Below are positions 25,292 to 33,535 of a stretch of DNA of 64,000 nt, piece by piece. How positions within the stretch are numbered: position 1 is the first letter of the stretch; each line of letters begins with the position of its first letter. Both the position numbers and the translations under genes were made by a program. Origin of the DNA: Nocardia sp. NBC_01327 (GTDB taxonomy: Bacteria; Actinomycetota; Actinomycetes; Mycobacteriales; Mycobacteriaceae). The notes beneath the pieces were generated by a model that saw nothing but the letters and a program-made list of their open reading frames with translations, did not search any database and was not told the origin of the DNA. Location of the stretch: NCBI RefSeq assembly GCF_035958815.1, contig NZ_CP108383.1, positions 2,604,001 to 2,668,000 of the forward strand. The letters are read 5' to 3'.

Positions 25292-26067
25292 AGCGCCCCT
25301 CCCGTGTGCTCGCCCCGGTGGCAGTCCTGTCGGCGCTGCTCGGCTGCTGGTACCTCATCGCCTACGTGGTCCTGGCCCCGTCCCGCCGTTTCCTCATGCC
25401 ACCCCCGCAGCAGGTGCTCACCCAGGGCGTCTTCGGCGCCCACTCCGATCAGATGTGGGATGCCCTGGGCCGCACCACCATTGTCGCCCTCACCGGCCTC
25501 GCCATCGCCGCGGTCCTGGGCATCGCCTGGGCGACGCTGATGTCCCAGTTCCGCTGGGCCGAAACCGCACTCTTCCCCTACGCGGTTGTCCTGCAGTGCA
25601 TCCCGATCCTGGCGCTGGTCCCGCTGATCGGCTTCTGGTTCGGCTTCGGCTTCAATGCCCGAGTCCTGGTCTGCGTCCTCATCGCCCTGTTCCCGATCGT
25701 CTCCAACACCGTCTTCGGCCTGAAATCCGTAGACGCCGCCCACCGAGACCTGTTCGCCCTACACCACACCGGAACCCTCACCCGCCTGCGCAAACTCGAC
25801 TTCCCCGCCGCCATGCCCGCGATCTTCGCCGGCCTGCGCATCTCCGCCGGCCTCTCCGTCGTAGGCGCCATAGTCGGCGACGTCTTCTTCAAACAAGGCC
25901 AACCCGGCATAGGCGTCCTCATCGACACCTACCGCGCCCGCCTGCAATCCCCCCAACTCTTCGCCGCCATCATCATCGCCTCACTCCTGGGCGTAGCGGT
26001 CTTCGTCCTCTTCGGCTGGCTCTCGAAACTAGTGGTCGGCAAGTGGTACCAGCCCACCCGCCAGTGA
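25288..26067 (+). CDS. ABC importer permease (NitT/SsuC-like)
   Basis: 259 residues, about six membrane helices. The cytoplasmic EAA-like coupling loop (LHHTGTLTRLRKLDFPAAMPAIFAGLRISAGLS) is the BPD_transp_1 signature. Translationally coupled to the ATPase (ATGA overlap). Last gene of the operon; third positions become strikingly C-rich towards the 3' end. Confidence 0.92.
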   Translation: MKRPSRVLAPVAVLSALLGCWYLIAYVVLAPSRRFLMPPPQQVLTQGVFGAHSDQMWDALGRTTIVALTGLAIAAVLGIAWATLMSQFRWAETALFPYAVVLQCIPILALVPLIGFWFGFGFNARVLVCVLIALFPIVSNTVFGLKSVDAAHRDLFALHHTGTLTRLRKLDFPAAMPAIFAGLRISAGLSVVGAIVGDVFFKQGQPGIGVLIDTYRARLQSPQLFAAIIIASLLGVAVFVLFGWLSKLVVGKWYQPTRQ

Positions 26068-26106
26068 AGCCCGCACCCCTCGAAAGTCCGCAGGGCACAA
26101 CAGTTC

Positions 26107-27261
26107 TCACAGCGCCGCGTACACGGCCTCGATGAGCCGGTAGGCCCGACGGTCGCCGGCCAGCCAGTCGCGCCGCAGATTGGGGATGAAGGCGAACGCG
26201 ACCTGATTCTCCAGATCTCCGAGGCCGACCGATCCGCCCGCACCCGGATGGCCGAAGACAGTGGCGCGCGCCGACTCCGGGACGATGAAGTTCTGCGACG
26301 GCAGCATGTACCCGAGACCGTAGGCGCTCTCCAATTCGAGCACGGCGTCGGTACCGCGGGCGCGTTCACGAGTTGCGTCCCGCAGCAGGCTCGGCGGCAG
26401 CAATCGGCCTTGCACCAGCGCGCGATAGAACCCGGCCAGTGCGCGGGCCGTCGTGACCAGACCGGTGCCGGGCCAGCCGCCCGCCAGCACCGCAGGACTG
26501 TTGTAGGAGCCGAAGGGGCTTGCGACGGCGCGCAAGATCCTCGATTGCGGATCGCGATAGGCCGCCGACATCCGGGCGACGGTGCCGGCGTCGATGCCCT
26601 CAGCTTCGGCCTGCCATACCTGCTGTTCGGCGGGAGGAAACTCCGAGCGTGCCGCTCGCGCACGGACGCCCGCATCCGCACCGATATGCAGATTCGGGGA
26701 GATACGCCGGTGCGTGAACTCGCCCACGGTCGAATCGGTATGGCGCCGAACCAATTCGCCGACGAGCCAGCCGAAAGTCAGTGCGTGATAACCGTGCTGA
26801 GTTCCGGGCGCCCACTCCGGGGCCTGCGCGGCCAGCAGCGCCGCCATTCCCGCCGCATCGGCGGCTGCGGTCGCATCGATCGTCCGATCGAATGCGGGCA
26901 CGCCTGCGCGATGAGTCAGCAGATCCGCGGTGGTCGTGGATTCCTTTCCGGCGCAGCCGTATTCGTTCCACCACCGAGCCACCGGGTCATCCATCGCGAT
27001 GCCGTGTTCCGCGGCGACCATGAGCGCGGCCGTCGCGGTGACAGCCTTGGTGCACGAGAAGGCAATACAGGGCGTATCTCGCTCCCATGCGCTTCCGGTC
27101 CGGGAGTCCGCGAGGCCGCCCCACAGGTCGACCACCGGCCGGCCCCGCACGTACACCGCGACCGCGCCGCCGACATTCTGCCCGTCTGCGAAGCTCGATT
27201 CGAAGACTTCGCGCACCGCCTGGAACGCCGGATCGGTATGGCCCGTGACGTATGCACCCAC
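26107..27261 (-). CDS. beta-lactamase-fold serine esterase
   Basis: 384 residues. The class C beta-lactamase/EstB pattern is clear: SXXK in FSCTKAVTA (catalytic Ser and Lys), a YXX motif in HGYHALTFGW and GHPGAGGSVG near the C-terminus. No signal peptide, so cytoplasmic. Homologues hydrolyse short esters or cholesteryl/lipid esters. The GTG at 27261 is 1 nt from a perfect KstR-type palindrome, so expression is probably derepressed by sterol catabolic intermediates (inference from the box). It lies downstream of the GT4 gene on the same strand but has its own operator. Confidence 0.88.
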   Translation of the reverse strand: MGAYVTGHTDPAFQAVREVFESSFADGQNVGGAVAVYVRGRPVVDLWGGLADSRTGSAWERDTPCIAFSCTKAVTATAALMVAAEHGIAMDDPVARWWNEYGCAGKESTTTADLLTHRAGVPAFDRTIDATAAADAAGMAALLAAQAPEWAPGTQHGYHALTFGWLVGELVRRHTDSTVGEFTHRRISPNLHIGADAGVRARAARSEFPPAEQQVWQAEAEGIDAGTVARMSAAYRDPQSRILRAVASPFGSYNSPAVLAGGWPGTGLVTTARALAGFYRALVQGRLLPPSLLRDATRERARGTDAVLELESAYGLGYMLPSQNFIVPESARATVFGHPGAGGSVGLGDLENQVAFAFIPNLRRDWLAGDRRAYRLIEAVYAAL

Positions 27262-27262
27262 C

Positions 27263-27290
27263 CTTGAATTAGAACACGTTCTAATTCAAG
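27263..27290. promoter_or_regulatory. 28-bp perfect inverted repeat matching the KstR box
   Basis: CTTGAATTAGAAC-AC-GTTCTAATTCAAG has 13-bp perfect arms. The inner 14 bases (27270-27283) TAGAACACGTTCTA fit the published KstR consensus TNNAACNNGTTNNA. It abuts the esterase start, where a bound repressor would block transcription. Confidence 0.8.
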
Positions 27291-27336
27291 GCAAAAGGGT
27301 GTGCCTTGCGAACCGCTACCGGTTCGGCGTGTCGGT

Positions 27337-28599
27337 TCAGTACGGCTGGTTCGGATCCCGTTCCGGCAGTGGACGTTCCACGATGACCGGGCGACCCATC
27401 GGGTTGCGCACTCCGCGTTTGGCGGACTGATAGACCAGTGCGGTCTCCTGCGCCACCACATCCCAGGCGAAATCGGCGGTGAGGCGTTCGCGGGCGGCCC
27501 AGGCGCGATCCTGCGCCGCGGCGGGATCGTCGAGGACGGTGCGGACGGCGTCGACGATGCCGTTCACATCGGCGGGCTCGAAGGACGCGCCGGTGACGCC
27601 GTCGGTGACCAGATCGCCGAGACCACCGGCGGTCGAGGTGACCAGGGGGGTACCCGCGGCGGCGGCTTCCAGGGCCACGATGCCGAAGGGCTCGTAGCGG
27701 CTCGGCAGCACGATCGCGTCGGCGCTGTGCAGCCAGCCGAGCAGATCCGTATGGTCCAGCCGTCCGACAAAATTCACGGCCCGCGCGACCCGATGGGCGC
27801 GGGCGCGCTCACGCAGCCAATCGATCTGGGTGCCGATACCGGCAATGGTGAGGGTCGCGCCCGGATGCGCCTTGCGAATACGCGGCAGCGCGGCGATCGC
27901 GTCCTGCACACCCTTCTCGTATTCGAGCCTGCCGACATAGAGCAGCCGCGGCGGACCCGAGCGGGGCGCGCGTTCGCGGAAGGTCCAGGAACTCACGTCG
28001 ATGCCATTGCGAATCACCGTGACCGGTGTCCGCTCCGGCGTGTACAGCCGTTCGACCTCGTCCTTCATGGATGCCGAACAGGTGATGAGCGCATCGGAGT
28101 CGTGCGCCAGCCACCACTCGACCGAATGCACCTGCTTGTTCACCCGGCCGGACACCCAGCCGCTGTGCCGTCCGGCCTCGGTGGCGTGAATGGTCGAGAC
28201 CAGCGGAACGTCGTAGTGCTCGGCCAGGGTGATGCCCGGATGCGCGACCAGCCAGTCGTGCGCGTGCACCACATCCGGCGTCCAGCCCTCGCCGATGCCC
28301 GGCTTGTTGAGCGCGATACCGGCCCGCACCATGGCGTGACCCATGGCCAGGGTCCAGGCCAGCATGTCCTCGCCGAAATCGAAGCACGGCGGGTCCTCGG
28401 CGACCGCGACCACCAGCACCCCGTCCTCGATGAACGAGTGCGTCGGGTGCGTGGTGGCATCGCTGCCCATGGGCCGCCGGGCCAGCACGACCACTTCGTG
28501 CCCGGCGGCGGCCAGCTCCGTGGCCAGGTGATGGACGTGACGGCCCAGCCCACCGACTACGACGGGTGGGTACTCCCACGACACCATCAAGATCTTCAT
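27337..28599 (-). CDS. GT4 glycosyltransferase (Rv3032-like alpha-glucan synthase)
   Basis: The ATG at 28599 overlaps the GH57 stop (ATGA); 420 residues. It is a GT-B fold with the glycogen-synthase-like opening MKILMVSWEYPPVVVGGLGRH, acceptor-side HDWLVAHPG, donor-side LLYVGRLEYEKGVQDAI and the EX7E motif in PSRYEPFGIVALEAAAAGTP. In M. tuberculosis the collinear Rv3032 elongates alpha-1,4-glucans for methylglucose lipopolysaccharide and glycogen. Third gene of a tight operon (methyltransferase, GH57, GT4), so a polymethylated or intracellular alpha-glucan is the likely product. Confidence 0.9.
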   Translation of the reverse strand: MKILMVSWEYPPVVVGGLGRHVHHLATELAAAGHEVVVLARRPMGSDATTHPTHSFIEDGVLVVAVAEDPPCFDFGEDMLAWTLAMGHAMVRAGIALNKPGIGEGWTPDVVHAHDWLVAHPGITLAEHYDVPLVSTIHATEAGRHSGWVSGRVNKQVHSVEWWLAHDSDALITCSASMKDEVERLYTPERTPVTVIRNGIDVSSWTFRERAPRSGPPRLLYVGRLEYEKGVQDAIAALPRIRKAHPGATLTIAGIGTQIDWLRERARAHRVARAVNFVGRLDHTDLLGWLHSADAIVLPSRYEPFGIVALEAAAAGTPLVTSTAGGLGDLVTDGVTGASFEPADVNGIVDAVRTVLDDPAAAQDRAWAARERLTADFAWDVVAQETALVYQSAKRGVRNPMGRPVIVERPLPERDPNQPY

Positions 28600-30155
28600 T
28601 GGGGTCCTTCTGAGGCGGGGCCGAGCCGGCGCGCATCGAGCGCTGGGAAGAATCCGTCGGCCGCGTACCATCCTGCCGCCAACTGCTCTGCTTTGGCGAG
28701 TTGTCCACCGGCGACGGCGGCTGCGATCTCGCGCACCGCGTGGGCGTGTTCATGGGCTCGGTCACGCGCGTAGCCGGCCGCCGAATCCTTCGAGACCATG
28801 AAGGCCCAGTCGCTGGAGACGGTCAGAATCGCCTCGCGCAGCAGTTGATCGGCGACCCGGTTACGCAGCCCACCGACCGCGAATTCGCCACTGCCGGAAC
28901 CGGTTTCGACATGCATCTTGTCCAGGGTGTCCAGCGCCAGCCGGACGATCTCGGCATTGAGCTCGACCAGATCGGACACCTGATCCCCGGCCCAGACGCG
29001 CCAATCCTTGCCCGAACCCCAGGACGAGTCGCTGAGCTGCACGGATTCTCCGACATACCCATTGGCCCGGGCATCGGCGAGCGTGCCGACGGTGATGCCC
29101 GCCTCGGGCAGCGCGCGCAGCACCTGCTCGAGCCACTGCGGTCCCTCGTGCCACCAGTGCCCGAAGAGCTCGGTGTCGAATGCCGCTACGACCAGGGCTC
29201 CCCGGCCGATTCGCGCGGACTCGGCAATGAGCCGCTCGCGCACGGTCGCCACGAAGTCGGCGACATCCTGCCGCACGGCCGCGGCGGCGAGCTGCGGATC
29301 GTAGGGCGCCTTGTCCGCACCCTCGACGGTCTTGCCGGTCACCCGCGACGGTTTGAGGCCCGTGGCGTGATCATAGTGATGGAAATCACGGTAGGCGGCA
29401 TGCCCCGGATACCCGGATTTCGGCGACCACACCCGATAACTGACCTGCAGATCGCGTCCGAACGCCACCACATCCGAATCCCACACCGGTCGCCCGAGCG
29501 TGGTGTCGCCGCGCAGCGCGGGACCGTCCACCATGAAATGGGTCACACCGGCGGCGGCGTAACCATGTTCCATTCCGGGCGTGAAACCGCATTCGGGCGC
29601 CCAGATTCCGGTGGGCGTGGTGCCCCAGCGCTGCTGTGCGTCGGCCAGTCCCTCGCGGAGCTGGTAGCTGCGCAGCCGCTCGTCCAGCAGCGGCTGGAAC
29701 GGATGCGCCAGCGGCCCGCCCAGCAATTCGATGGCCTCGGCATCGATGAGCTCGCGCCACACCGGTGACGCACCGTGCCGCCATCGGGTTTCGAAGTCGC
29801 TGAGGGCCTCGCCGGCCAGCCGATGCTCATGGCTGCCCAGCGCGACATTGCCCGACATGGCGGCCTCGTCGGCCCGCAGCTGCCAATTGCCCAGCCAGTG
29901 GTGCATGGCCGAGAGGCTGTGCGGGTCATCCAGCTGCGCCGCGAGCACCGGCGTGATGCCCAGGCTCAGCAGGTGTGAACGTCCTTCTGCCGCAAGGGTT
30001 CTCAGAACCTTCGCCACGGGAAGGTAAGACGCCGCCCAGGATTGGTAGAGCCATTCCTCGCCGACCGGCCAGCGACCGTGATGCGCCAGCCACGGCAGAT
30101 GGGAGTGCAGGACCAGTGTGAACTGGCCCGGTACGGGAGATTGCTTGCCACTCAC
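28596..30155 (-). CDS. GH57 family glycosidase / putative branching enzyme
   Basis: 519 residues. GH57 motifs: HSHLPWL at the N-terminus, nucleophile Glu188 in GIWAPECGF and acid/base Asp327 in AAFDTELFGHWW. A C-terminal helical domain follows (SDWAFMVSKDSAAGYARDRAH), as in GH57 1,4-alpha-glucan branching enzymes. It corresponds to Rv3031. Coupled by 4-nt overlaps to the methyltransferase ahead and the GT4 behind. Likely branches or trims the alpha-glucan. Confidence 0.9.
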   Translation of the reverse strand: MSGKQSPVPGQFTLVLHSHLPWLAHHGRWPVGEEWLYQSWAASYLPVAKVLRTLAAEGRSHLLSLGITPVLAAQLDDPHSLSAMHHWLGNWQLRADEAAMSGNVALGSHEHRLAGEALSDFETRWRHGASPVWRELIDAEAIELLGGPLAHPFQPLLDERLRSYQLREGLADAQQRWGTTPTGIWAPECGFTPGMEHGYAAAGVTHFMVDGPALRGDTTLGRPVWDSDVVAFGRDLQVSYRVWSPKSGYPGHAAYRDFHHYDHATGLKPSRVTGKTVEGADKAPYDPQLAAAAVRQDVADFVATVRERLIAESARIGRGALVVAAFDTELFGHWWHEGPQWLEQVLRALPEAGITVGTLADARANGYVGESVQLSDSSWGSGKDWRVWAGDQVSDLVELNAEIVRLALDTLDKMHVETGSGSGEFAVGGLRNRVADQLLREAILTVSSDWAFMVSKDSAAGYARDRAHEHAHAVREIAAAVAGGQLAKAEQLAAGWYAADGFFPALDARRLGPASEGPQ

Positions 30156-30934
30156 GGTTTCACCGCGATGGCGACCAGATCGAGGCTGGCGTCGATATCG
30201 GATTCGGTGTCCGCGAGCAGCGCGAAATCATCGGTGCGCACGGCGGCCACATCGGCGGTCAGATCGGCGGGCCACGGCTCACCCGCGAGCGCGCGCTCGA
30301 TCTGCGCGTCGATGATCGAGCCGCCCCACTTCTCGTCCAGCGCGACCAGTGCCGCGCCGTGGAAGACACCCGCCATGAGTTCCACCTGGAAACCGGCCTC
30401 GACGCACAGTTCGGTCAGCTCGGCGGCATTGAGCTCGCGGGTGTGGAACGGGTTGAGCGGGGTGTCGCGGCCGGGGGAGAAGGTGATCCGGTTGGGCGTG
30501 CTGATCAGCAGCTTGCCGCCCGGCTTCAGCACCCGCAGGCATTCGCGAACGAACTGCGCCTGATCCCAAAGATGCTCGATGACCTGGAAATTCACCACGA
30601 CGTCGACGGATTCGTCCTCGAGCGGCAGTGCGGCCAGATTGCCCTGGATCATTTCCACGGCCGGGTACTTGGAACGCACGTGTGCCACGGCGCTGTCGTC
30701 GTAGTCGAGGCCGATCACGCGCGCGGCGACCCCGGCGATCATATTGGCGCCGTAGCCTTCTCCGGATCCCGCTTCCAGCACGGTCTTTCCGGCGCAGTGC
30801 TCCAGCAGGCGCACATAGGCGATCTCGTGCCGACGGAACCAGTAGTTCTCCTCGGCGATTCCGGGCACCGTCCGTTCACCGGTCAAAGGCAGGGGATCGG
30901 TGTGGTTTTCGGTGGGTATCACGGCCTCGCTCAT
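30152..30934 (-). CDS. class I SAM-dependent methyltransferase (Rv3030-like)
   Basis: From the ATG at 30934, 260 residues. Motif I VLEAGSGEGYGANMIAG, VIGLDYDDSAVAHVRSK, VDVVVNFQVIEHLWDQAQF and LKPGGKLLISTPNR identify a Methyltransf_11-type enzyme. The collinear Rv3030 is a proposed sugar O-methyltransferase of the MGLP pathway. First gene of the methyltransferase-GH57-GT4 operon, divergent from etfB; the 190-bp gap holds a palindrome. Confidence 0.88.
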   Translation of the reverse strand: MSEAVIPTENHTDPLPLTGERTVPGIAEENYWFRRHEIAYVRLLEHCAGKTVLEAGSGEGYGANMIAGVAARVIGLDYDDSAVAHVRSKYPAVEMIQGNLAALPLEDESVDVVVNFQVIEHLWDQAQFVRECLRVLKPGGKLLISTPNRITFSPGRDTPLNPFHTRELNAAELTELCVEAGFQVELMAGVFHGAALVALDEKWGGSIIDAQIERALAGEPWPADLTADVAAVRTDDFALLADTESDIDASLDLVAIAVKP

Positions 30935-31002
30935 TGGATCGACGTTAGCGGTTGCCCATATCACAGCAGCAGCCGGATCTGTTGATGGAGAAGATCACAG
31001 CC

Positions 31003-31024
31003 TAAGTTACCGGTGAGTAACTTA
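31003..31024. promoter_or_regulatory. palindrome in the methyltransferase/etfB divergent promoter
   Basis: TAAGTTAC-CGGTGA-GTAACTTA has perfect 8-bp arms. It lies 69 nt from the methyltransferase start and 102 nt from etfB. The TTAC-N6-GTAA layout resembles operators of TetR-type fatty-acid regulators, but no regulator is encoded next to it. Confidence 0.6.
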
Positions 31025-31125
31025 ACGTAGGGTAATCTCCATCGCGAGCTACTTGTGGACGTACGGCCAGTCGATCGTGCGACCGCCACACCCGTGCCAT
31101 CAGAACAGGAGGTCGACGAAGACCC

Positions 31126-31911
31126 ATGCCTAACATCGTCGTACTGATCAAGCAGGTTCCTGACACCTGGTCCGAGCGCAAGCTGACCGATGGTGACTAC
31201 ACCCTGGACCGCGAGGCCGCCGATGCCATCCTCGACGAGATCAACGAGCGCGCTGTCGAAGAGGCGCTGCTGATCAAGGAGGCCCAGGGCGGCGAGGTGA
31301 CCGTGCTGGCCATGGGCCCGCAGCGTGCCACCGAGGCCATTCGCAAGGCGCTGTCGATGGGTGCCGACAAGGCCATCCACATCAACGATGCCGCCATCCA
31401 CGGCTCCGACGCCGTGCAGACCGCCTACGTGCTGGCCGCCGCTCTCGGCCAGATCGAGGGCATCGAACTGGTCATCGCCGGTAACGAGGCCACCGACGGT
31501 CGCTCCGGCGCCGTGCCGGCCATCATTGCCGAGTACCTCGGTCTGCCGCAGCTGACCCACCTGCGCAAGCTGGTTGTCGACGGCGAGCGCATCACCGGTG
31601 AGCGCGAGACCGACGAAGGCGTTTTCAAGCTCGAGGCCACGCTTCCGGCCATCGTCTCGGTCACCGAGAAGATCAACGAGCCGCGCTTCCCCTCCTTCAA
31701 GGGCATCATGGCCGCGAAGAAGAAGGAAGTTCAGACCTTCACGCTGGCCGATCTGGGCGTCGACCCGGAGACCGTCGGTGTTGCGAACGCCGGCACCCAG
31801 GTGACCGGTGTGACCCCGAAGCCGGCGCGCACGGCGGGCGAGAAGATCGTCGACGAGGGTGAGGGCGGCCAGCAGATCGCCACCTACCTGGTCGGCCAGA
31901 AGATCATCTAA
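31126..31911 (+). CDS. etfB: electron transfer flavoprotein beta subunit
   Basis: 261 residues with the EtfB opening MPNIVVLIKQVPDT and the AMP-binding/recognition region VTVLAMGPQRATEAIRKALSMGADKAIHI. With EtfA it accepts electrons from acyl-CoA dehydrogenases and passes them to the quinone pool through ETF dehydrogenase. An AGGAGG-type RBS (ACAGGAGG, 31105-31112) precedes the ATG. Gap to etfA 37 nt; same operon. Collinear with Rv3029c (fixA). Confidence 0.97.
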   Translation: MPNIVVLIKQVPDTWSERKLTDGDYTLDREAADAILDEINERAVEEALLIKEAQGGEVTVLAMGPQRATEAIRKALSMGADKAIHINDAAIHGSDAVQTAYVLAAALGQIEGIELVIAGNEATDGRSGAVPAIIAEYLGLPQLTHLRKLVVDGERITGERETDEGVFKLEATLPAIVSVTEKINEPRFPSFKGIMAAKKKEVQTFTLADLGVDPETVGVANAGTQVTGVTPKPARTAGEKIVDEGEGGQQIATYLVGQKII

Positions 31912-31948
31912 AGCCCCTCGAGCCCAACGAACTTCAGGAGAAAGAACA

Positions 31949-32908
31949 ATGGCAGAAGTACTGGTGCTCGTGGAGCACGCTGACGGTGCACCCAAGAAGG
32001 TGACCACCGAACTCCTCACCGCCGCCCGTGGCCTGGGCACCCCGGCCGCTGTCGTCGTTGCCACCCCCGGCACCGCCGACAAGCTGGCCGACGCGCTGGC
32101 CGCCGCCGGCGCCGAGAAGATCTACGTCGCGGAATCCGATGAGGCCGAAGGCTTCCTGGTGACCCCGAAGGTCGACGTCCTGGCCGCGCTGTCCGAGTCC
32201 GCGACTCCGGCCGCGATCCTGGTCGCCGCCACCGCCGACGGCAAGGAGGTGTCGGGCCGCCTTGCCGCCCGCATCGGCTCCGGCCTGCTCGTGGATGTCA
32301 TCGCGGTCGACGCCGATGGCACCGTGCAGCACTCCATCTTCGGTGGCGCGTTCACCGTGGCCGCCAAGGCCACCGGCGATGTGCCGGTCATCTCGGTGCG
32401 CCCCGGCGCCGTCGAGGCGGCCCCGCAGGCCGGCGCCGGCGAGAAGGTCGTCGTCGAGGTGCCCGCCCAGGAAGAGGGCGTCACCAAGGTCGTCTCGCGT
32501 GAGCCGAACGCCGGTGGCGATCGTCCCGAGCTGACCGAGGCCGCGATCGTGGTCTCCGGTGGCCGTGGCGTCGGCTCGGCCGACAACTTCGGCAAGGTCA
32601 TCGAGCCGCTGGCCGATGCGCTGGGTGCCGCTGTCGGCGCCTCGCGTGCCGCTGTCGACTCGGGCTACTACCCGGGCCAGTTCCAGGTCGGTCAGACCGG
32701 TAAGACGGTCTCCCCGCAGCTGTACATCGCCCTCGGCATCTCGGGCGCGATCCAGCACCGCGCCGGCATGCAGACCTCGAAGACCATCGTCGCTGTCAAC
32801 AAGGACGAGGAAGCCCCCATCTTCGAGATCAGCGATTACGGCATCGTCGGCGACCTGTTCAACGTCGCCCCCCAGCTGACCGAGGCAGTCAAGGCCCACA
32901 AGGGCTGA
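31949..32908 (+). CDS. etfA: electron transfer flavoprotein alpha subunit
   Basis: 319 residues from the ATG at 31949 behind CAGGAG. N-terminal domain [18 protein letters not shown]-terminal FAD domain with the conserved [12 protein letters not shown] and the flavin block [22 protein letters not shown] followed by [17 protein letters not shown]. Partner of EtfB. A strong hairpin terminator ends the operon. Collinear with Rv3028c (fixB). Confidence 0.97.
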   Translation: MAEVLVLVEHADGAPKKVTTELLTAARGLGTPAAVVVATPGTADKLADALAAAGAEKIYVAESDEAEGFLVTPKVDVLAALSESATPAAILVAATADGKEVSGRLAARIGSGLLVDVIAVDADGTVQHSIFGGAFTVAAKATGDVPVISVRPGAVEAAPQAGAGEKVVVEVPAQEEGVTKVVSREPNAGGDRPELTEAAIVVSGGRGVGSADNFGKVIEPLADALGAAVGASRAAVDSGYYPGQFQVGQTGKTVSPQLYIALGISGAIQHRAGMQTSKTIVAVNKDEEAPIFEISDYGIVGDLFNVAPQLTEAVKAHKG

Positions 32909-32933
32909 AACACCTCGCGCTGAGCGCAATTCG

Positions 32934-32964
32934 GTGGCCCCGGCTGGGAAACAGCCGGGGCCAC
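32934..32964 (+). terminator. strong hairpin terminator after etfA
   Basis: A perfect 13-bp stem GTGGCCCCGGCTG / CAGCCGGGGCCAC with a GGAAA loop, 25 nt beyond the etfA stop. No T-run. Confidence 0.85.
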
Positions 32965-33088
32965 TGGCATTTCCGCCCAGGACTTCAGGGGCAGTGCGGG
33001 AGGCTCGTTACGCCTATATCTGAAACGAATTTGCTTTAGATTCGAGTGGCGGCTGCGCGGCTGTGCGGGCTGCTCATCTAGGCTTTCG

Positions 33089-33526
33089 GTGTGGGCCGAT
33101 CGGCTCGCAGAGATCGAGATGGCCGGTATGTCTTCCATTCCCGACGTGACCGACGTGGTCGCCGCCCTGCACTGGGACCTGGCCGAGTGGCTGGGGTCCG
33201 ATGCGCTGCCCAAGGTCTTCGACCGGATCGGCATTGCCCTGGACAATCAGTTCTCGTCGGTGGTGACCACCGGTCAGGCCGTGGATCGGGAGACCTTCCT
33301 GGCCGGGATCTGGTCGGCGCGAAATGTGCAGCCGGGGTTGGAGATCGAGGTCTCCGACGTACAGGAGCTGGCCCGCAGCGGCAATCTCATCGTGGTCCGA
33401 TTCGTTGCCGAGAATGTGGTCGGCGAGGCGCGGTCCGGCCGCCTGGTGACCGCGGTGCTGATGACGGACGGCCGCACCTATCAGTGGCGATCGGTGCACG
33501 AGACCGCGGCGCCGGCCGCCTCCTGA
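33089..33526 (+). CDS. NTF2/SnoaL-like (DUF4440-type) protein
   Basis: 145 residues from the GTG at 33089; an ATG at 33119 (MAGMSSIPD) would give 135. The fold pattern of an alpha helix followed by a curved sheet (FLAGIWSARNVQPGLEIEVSD, LIVVRFVAENVVG, RLVTAVLMTDGRTYQWRSVHET) fits the NTF2-like superfamily of small ligand-binding or isomerase-like proteins. Function not predictable. Stands alone between the etf terminator and a convergent gene. Confidence 0.7.
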   Translation: MWADRLAEIEMAGMSSIPDVTDVVAALHWDLAEWLGSDALPKVFDRIGIALDNQFSSVVTTGQAVDRETFLAGIWSARNVQPGLEIEVSDVQELARSGNLIVVRFVAENVVGEARSGRLVTAVLMTDGRTYQWRSVHETAAPAAS

Positions 33527-33535
33527 CGTCCTCGC

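Noticed and set aside
30961..32082. 373-codon open frame antisense to etfB
   Set aside because: etfB is unmistakable on the other strand; the antisense protein is low-complexity Gly/Leu/Asp.
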